This document shows positions 62,252 to 64,000 of a stretch of 64,000 nt of DNA, one piece after another. A program made the position numbers and the translations under genes. Under the pieces are notes generated by a model. That model worked only from the letters and a program-made list of their open reading frames with translations. It searched no databases and was not told where the DNA came from. Source of the stretch: Streptacidiphilus jeojiense (lineage in GTDB: Bacteria > Actinomycetota > Actinomycetes > Streptomycetales > Streptomycetaceae); assembly GCF_000719095.1 (NCBI RefSeq), contig NZ_JOEH01000010.1:228206-292205 (forward strand). The letters are read 5' to 3'. How positions within the stretch are numbered: position 1 is the stretch's first letter; the number at the start of each line of letters is the position of its first letter.

Positions 62252-64000
62252 ATGAAGCCCGTCGACCCCCGCCTCCTCCGCCACGCCGCGACGACCAGGA
62301 CCTTCCTCCTGCTCTCCACGGCCCTCGGTGCGCTCAACGCCGTCCTGGTCATCGCCCAGGCCGTGCTCATCGCCGACATCGTTGTCGACGCCTTCCAAAA
62401 ATCGGAGCACCCCACCCCACCCCTCCTGGCCCTCGCCGCCGTGGCCATATCCCGCGGCCTGACCTCCTGGGCCACCGAGACCGCCGCCCATCGCGCCTCC
62501 GCAGCCGTCAAGTCCGAGCTCCGCGCCCAACTGCTCACCCGCGCCACCGCCCTGGGCCCCAACTGGCTCACCCGCCGGCGCAGCGGCGAACTGGTCACCC
62601 TGGCCACCCGCGGCATCGACGCCCTGGACGACTACTTCGCCCGCTACCTACCGCAACTGGCGCTGGCCGTAGTCGTCCCCGTCGCCGTCATCGCCCGCAT
62701 CGCCCTCGCCGACTGGCTTTCGGCCCTGATCATCGTCCTCACCCTCCCCCTCATCCCCATTTTCATGGTCCTCATCGGCCTGGCCACCCAGTCCCGGATG
62801 GACCGTCAGTGGCGCACCCTGGGCCGCCTCTCGCACCACTTCCTGGACGTGGTCGAGGGCCTCCCCACCCTCAAGGTCTTCGGCCGTGCCAAAGCTCAAG
62901 CAGCCGCCATCCGCCGCACCACCGACGACTACCGCCAGGCCACCCTGCGCACCCTCCGCATCGCCTTCATCTCCTCCTTCGCCCTGGAACTGCTCTCGAC
63001 CGTCTCGGTCGCCCTGGTCGCCGTAGGCATCGGCACCCGCCTGGTCGACGGCAGCCTGGACCTCCGCACCGGCCTGCTGATCCTGGTCCTGGCCCCCGAG
63101 GCATACCTGCCGATCCGTCAGGTGGGCACCCACTACCACGCCAGCGTCGAGGGCCTGGCCGCAGCCCAGCAGATCTTCGCCGTCCTGGAAACCGAGACAC
63201 CCACCCCCGGCACCCGCCCGGTACACCGCCCGGTCATCGAACTCCGTGACGTGACCGTCCCCCACGCCCCCGCCATCCAGTCCCTGAACCTGACCATCGA
63301 GCCCGGCGAAACCCTGGCCGTCACCGGCCCCTCAGGAGCAGGAAAGACCACCCTCCTCTCCCTCCTCCTCGGCTTCACCACCCCCGCCACCGGCACCATC
63401 ACCATCGACAACAAGCCCCTGAACACCTACGACTGGCGAACCCAGATCGCCTGGGTCCCGCAACACCCCTACCTCTTCGCCGGCACCATCGCCGACAACG
63501 TCCGCCTCGCCCGCCCCGAAGCGACCGACGCCGAACTCGCCACCGCCCTCCACCGGGCCCACGCCCACGAGTTCGTCAACGCCCTCCCCCTCGGCGCGGC
63601 GACCCCCCTCGGCGAACACGGCTCCGGCCTCTCCGCCGGCCAGCGCCAGCGCCTGGCCCTGGCCCGCGCCTTCCTGGCCGACCGCCCGGTGCTGCTCCTG
63701 GACGAACCCACCGCCAACCTCGACACGGCCACCGAACAGGCCGTCGTGGAGGCGATCCGCGACTTCGCCCGCGACCGCACCGTCATCCTCACCGCCCACC
63801 GCCCCGCCCTCCTCGCCCTGGCAGACCGCACCGTCACCCTGACGCCGTCTCTCTTTTCTCCCCCCACCGCACGGGAGGGGGTGGGACGGGGCGGGGTGGT
63901 CGCGGCAGGGGCCGTCAAAGCGAAGAACGAGTCAGCGCCGCTCAAGGACGGAAACACGCTTACAGACTCGTTCTGCAGCAGGCCCCAGAGCGACCACCCC
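62252..64000 (+). CDS. cydCD: CydCD-type ABC exporter, N-terminal (CydD-like) half, truncated by window end
   Basis: 583 codons visible, no stop. ATG 62252 starts MKPVDPRLLRHAATTRTFLL. Six-helix exporter domain (1-310), then an ABC domain with Walker A GPSGAGKTT near 360, signature LSAGQRQRLALARAF near 457 and LLLDEPTANLD. In actinobacteria CydD and CydC are often one polypeptide; residues beyond about 530 are an unconserved linker leading to the second half outside the window. CydDC exports thiols/glutathione-type reductants and is needed to assemble cytochrome bd. Six bases separate it from cydB. Confidence 0.92.
   Translation, partial: MKPVDPRLLRHAATTRTFLLLSTALGALNAVLVIAQAVLIADIVVDAFQKSEHPTPPLLALAAVAISRGLTSWATETAAHRASAAVKSELRAQLLTRATALGPNWLTRRRSGELVTLATRGIDALDDYFARYLPQLALAVVVPVAVIARIALADWLSALIIVLTLPLIPIFMVLIGLATQSRMDRQWRTLGRLSHHFLDVVEGLPTLKVFGRAKAQAAAIRRTTDDYRQATLRTLRIAFISSFALELLSTVSVALVAVGIGTRLVDGSLDLRTGLLILVLAPEAYLPIRQVGTHYHASVEGLAAAQQIFAVLETETPTPGTRPVHRPVIELRDVTVPHAPAIQSLNLTIEPGETLAVTGPSGAGKTTLLSLLLGFTTPATGTITIDNKPLNTYDWRTQIAWVPQHPYLFAGTIADNVRLARPEATDAELATALHRAHAHEFVNALPLGAATPLGEHGSGLSAGQRQRLALARAFLADRPVLLLDEPTANLDTATEQAVVEAIRDFARDRTVILTAHRPALLALADRTVTLTPSLFSPPTAREGVGRGGVVAAGAVKAKNESAPLKDGNTLTDSFCSRPQSDHP
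63893..64000. repeat. Inverted-repeat-bounded element inside the cydCD linker
   Basis: GGGGTGGTCGC (63893-63903) is inverted at GCGACCACCCC (63990-64000, the last base of the window). An internal pair AACGAGTC/GACTCGTT lies inside. The roughly 108-bp unit resembles a miniature inverted-repeat element read in frame as linker residues. The right arm may continue past the window edge. Confidence 0.45.

Overview
The window is a high-GC actinobacterial chromosome segment, almost certainly from Streptomycetaceae (Streptomyces, Kitasatospora or Streptacidiphilus type). The evidence is the base composition, a SsgA/SsgB-family sporulation protein, a FemX homologue, perfect TTGTCCACA/TTATCCACA DnaA boxes, and a gene order that from memory follows the oriC-proximal part of the S. 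coelicolor chromosome (PBP, GT87, femX, rpsF-ssb-rpsR-rplI, dnaB, ssg gene, thiC, lacI, aminotransferase, cydAB, cydCD). I see no rRNA, tRNA, CRISPR array, insertion sequence or prophage.

Layout. 1-7.9 kb: start of a PadR regulator, a class A PBP, a GT87 membrane glycosyltransferase, then on the minus strand femX and an alanine-racemase-like gene, all cell-envelope functions. 8.2-10.2 kb: rpsF-ssb-rpsR-rplI with a strong terminator. 10.3-17.5 kb: a GNAT-like gene, a MATE transporter, a spacer with DnaA-box-like sites, and dnaB interrupted by two LAGLIDADG-type inteins. 17.5-29.9 kb: an accessory stretch of small divergent regulator/enzyme pairs (SDR/XRE, deformylase/ArsR-like, quinone reductase/AraC, OYE/metallo-hydrolase, MerR-thioredoxin) plus a flavohaemoglobin with a long proline-rich extension and a NUDIX gene. 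30.1-36.4 kb: a small ORF with a hairpin ahead of the ssg gene, small membrane proteins, cupin-tenA, YibE/F, and thiC behind a TPP riboswitch. 36.4-43.8 kb: two paralogous secreted beta-helix proteins, an antirepressor-like gene remnant, asd, and a membrane protein with tandem repeats. 44.1-48 kb: PPP-type phosphatase, LacI regulator, HisC-like aminotransferase. 48.1-59.5 kb: a tandemly duplicated MacAB-like module (adaptor, ATPase, permease, DUF5666-like membrane protein, twice), an intervening Cys-patterned lipoprotein, and an OmpR-family two-component system. 59.5-64 kb: a Rex operator and cydA, cydB and the first half of a cydCD fusion, truncated by the window end.

Most notable signals. 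(1) Three promoters of the MacAB/lipoprotein cluster carry three CAG triplets in exact 11-bp phase, and the two adaptor promoters align without gaps to the ATG. This looks like one regulon of the adjacent two-component system. (2) Both MacB-like permeases lack the segment after the same conserved residues, and in the second copy this also shifts the frame and fuses the permease in frame to the next gene. The cause could be biological decay or assembly collapse. (3) DnaB carries two inteins, one inside the P-loop. (4) DnaA-box clusters lie inside a convergent-gene hairpin and upstream of dnaB. (5) A 31-codon ORF followed at once by a hairpin precedes the ssg gene.
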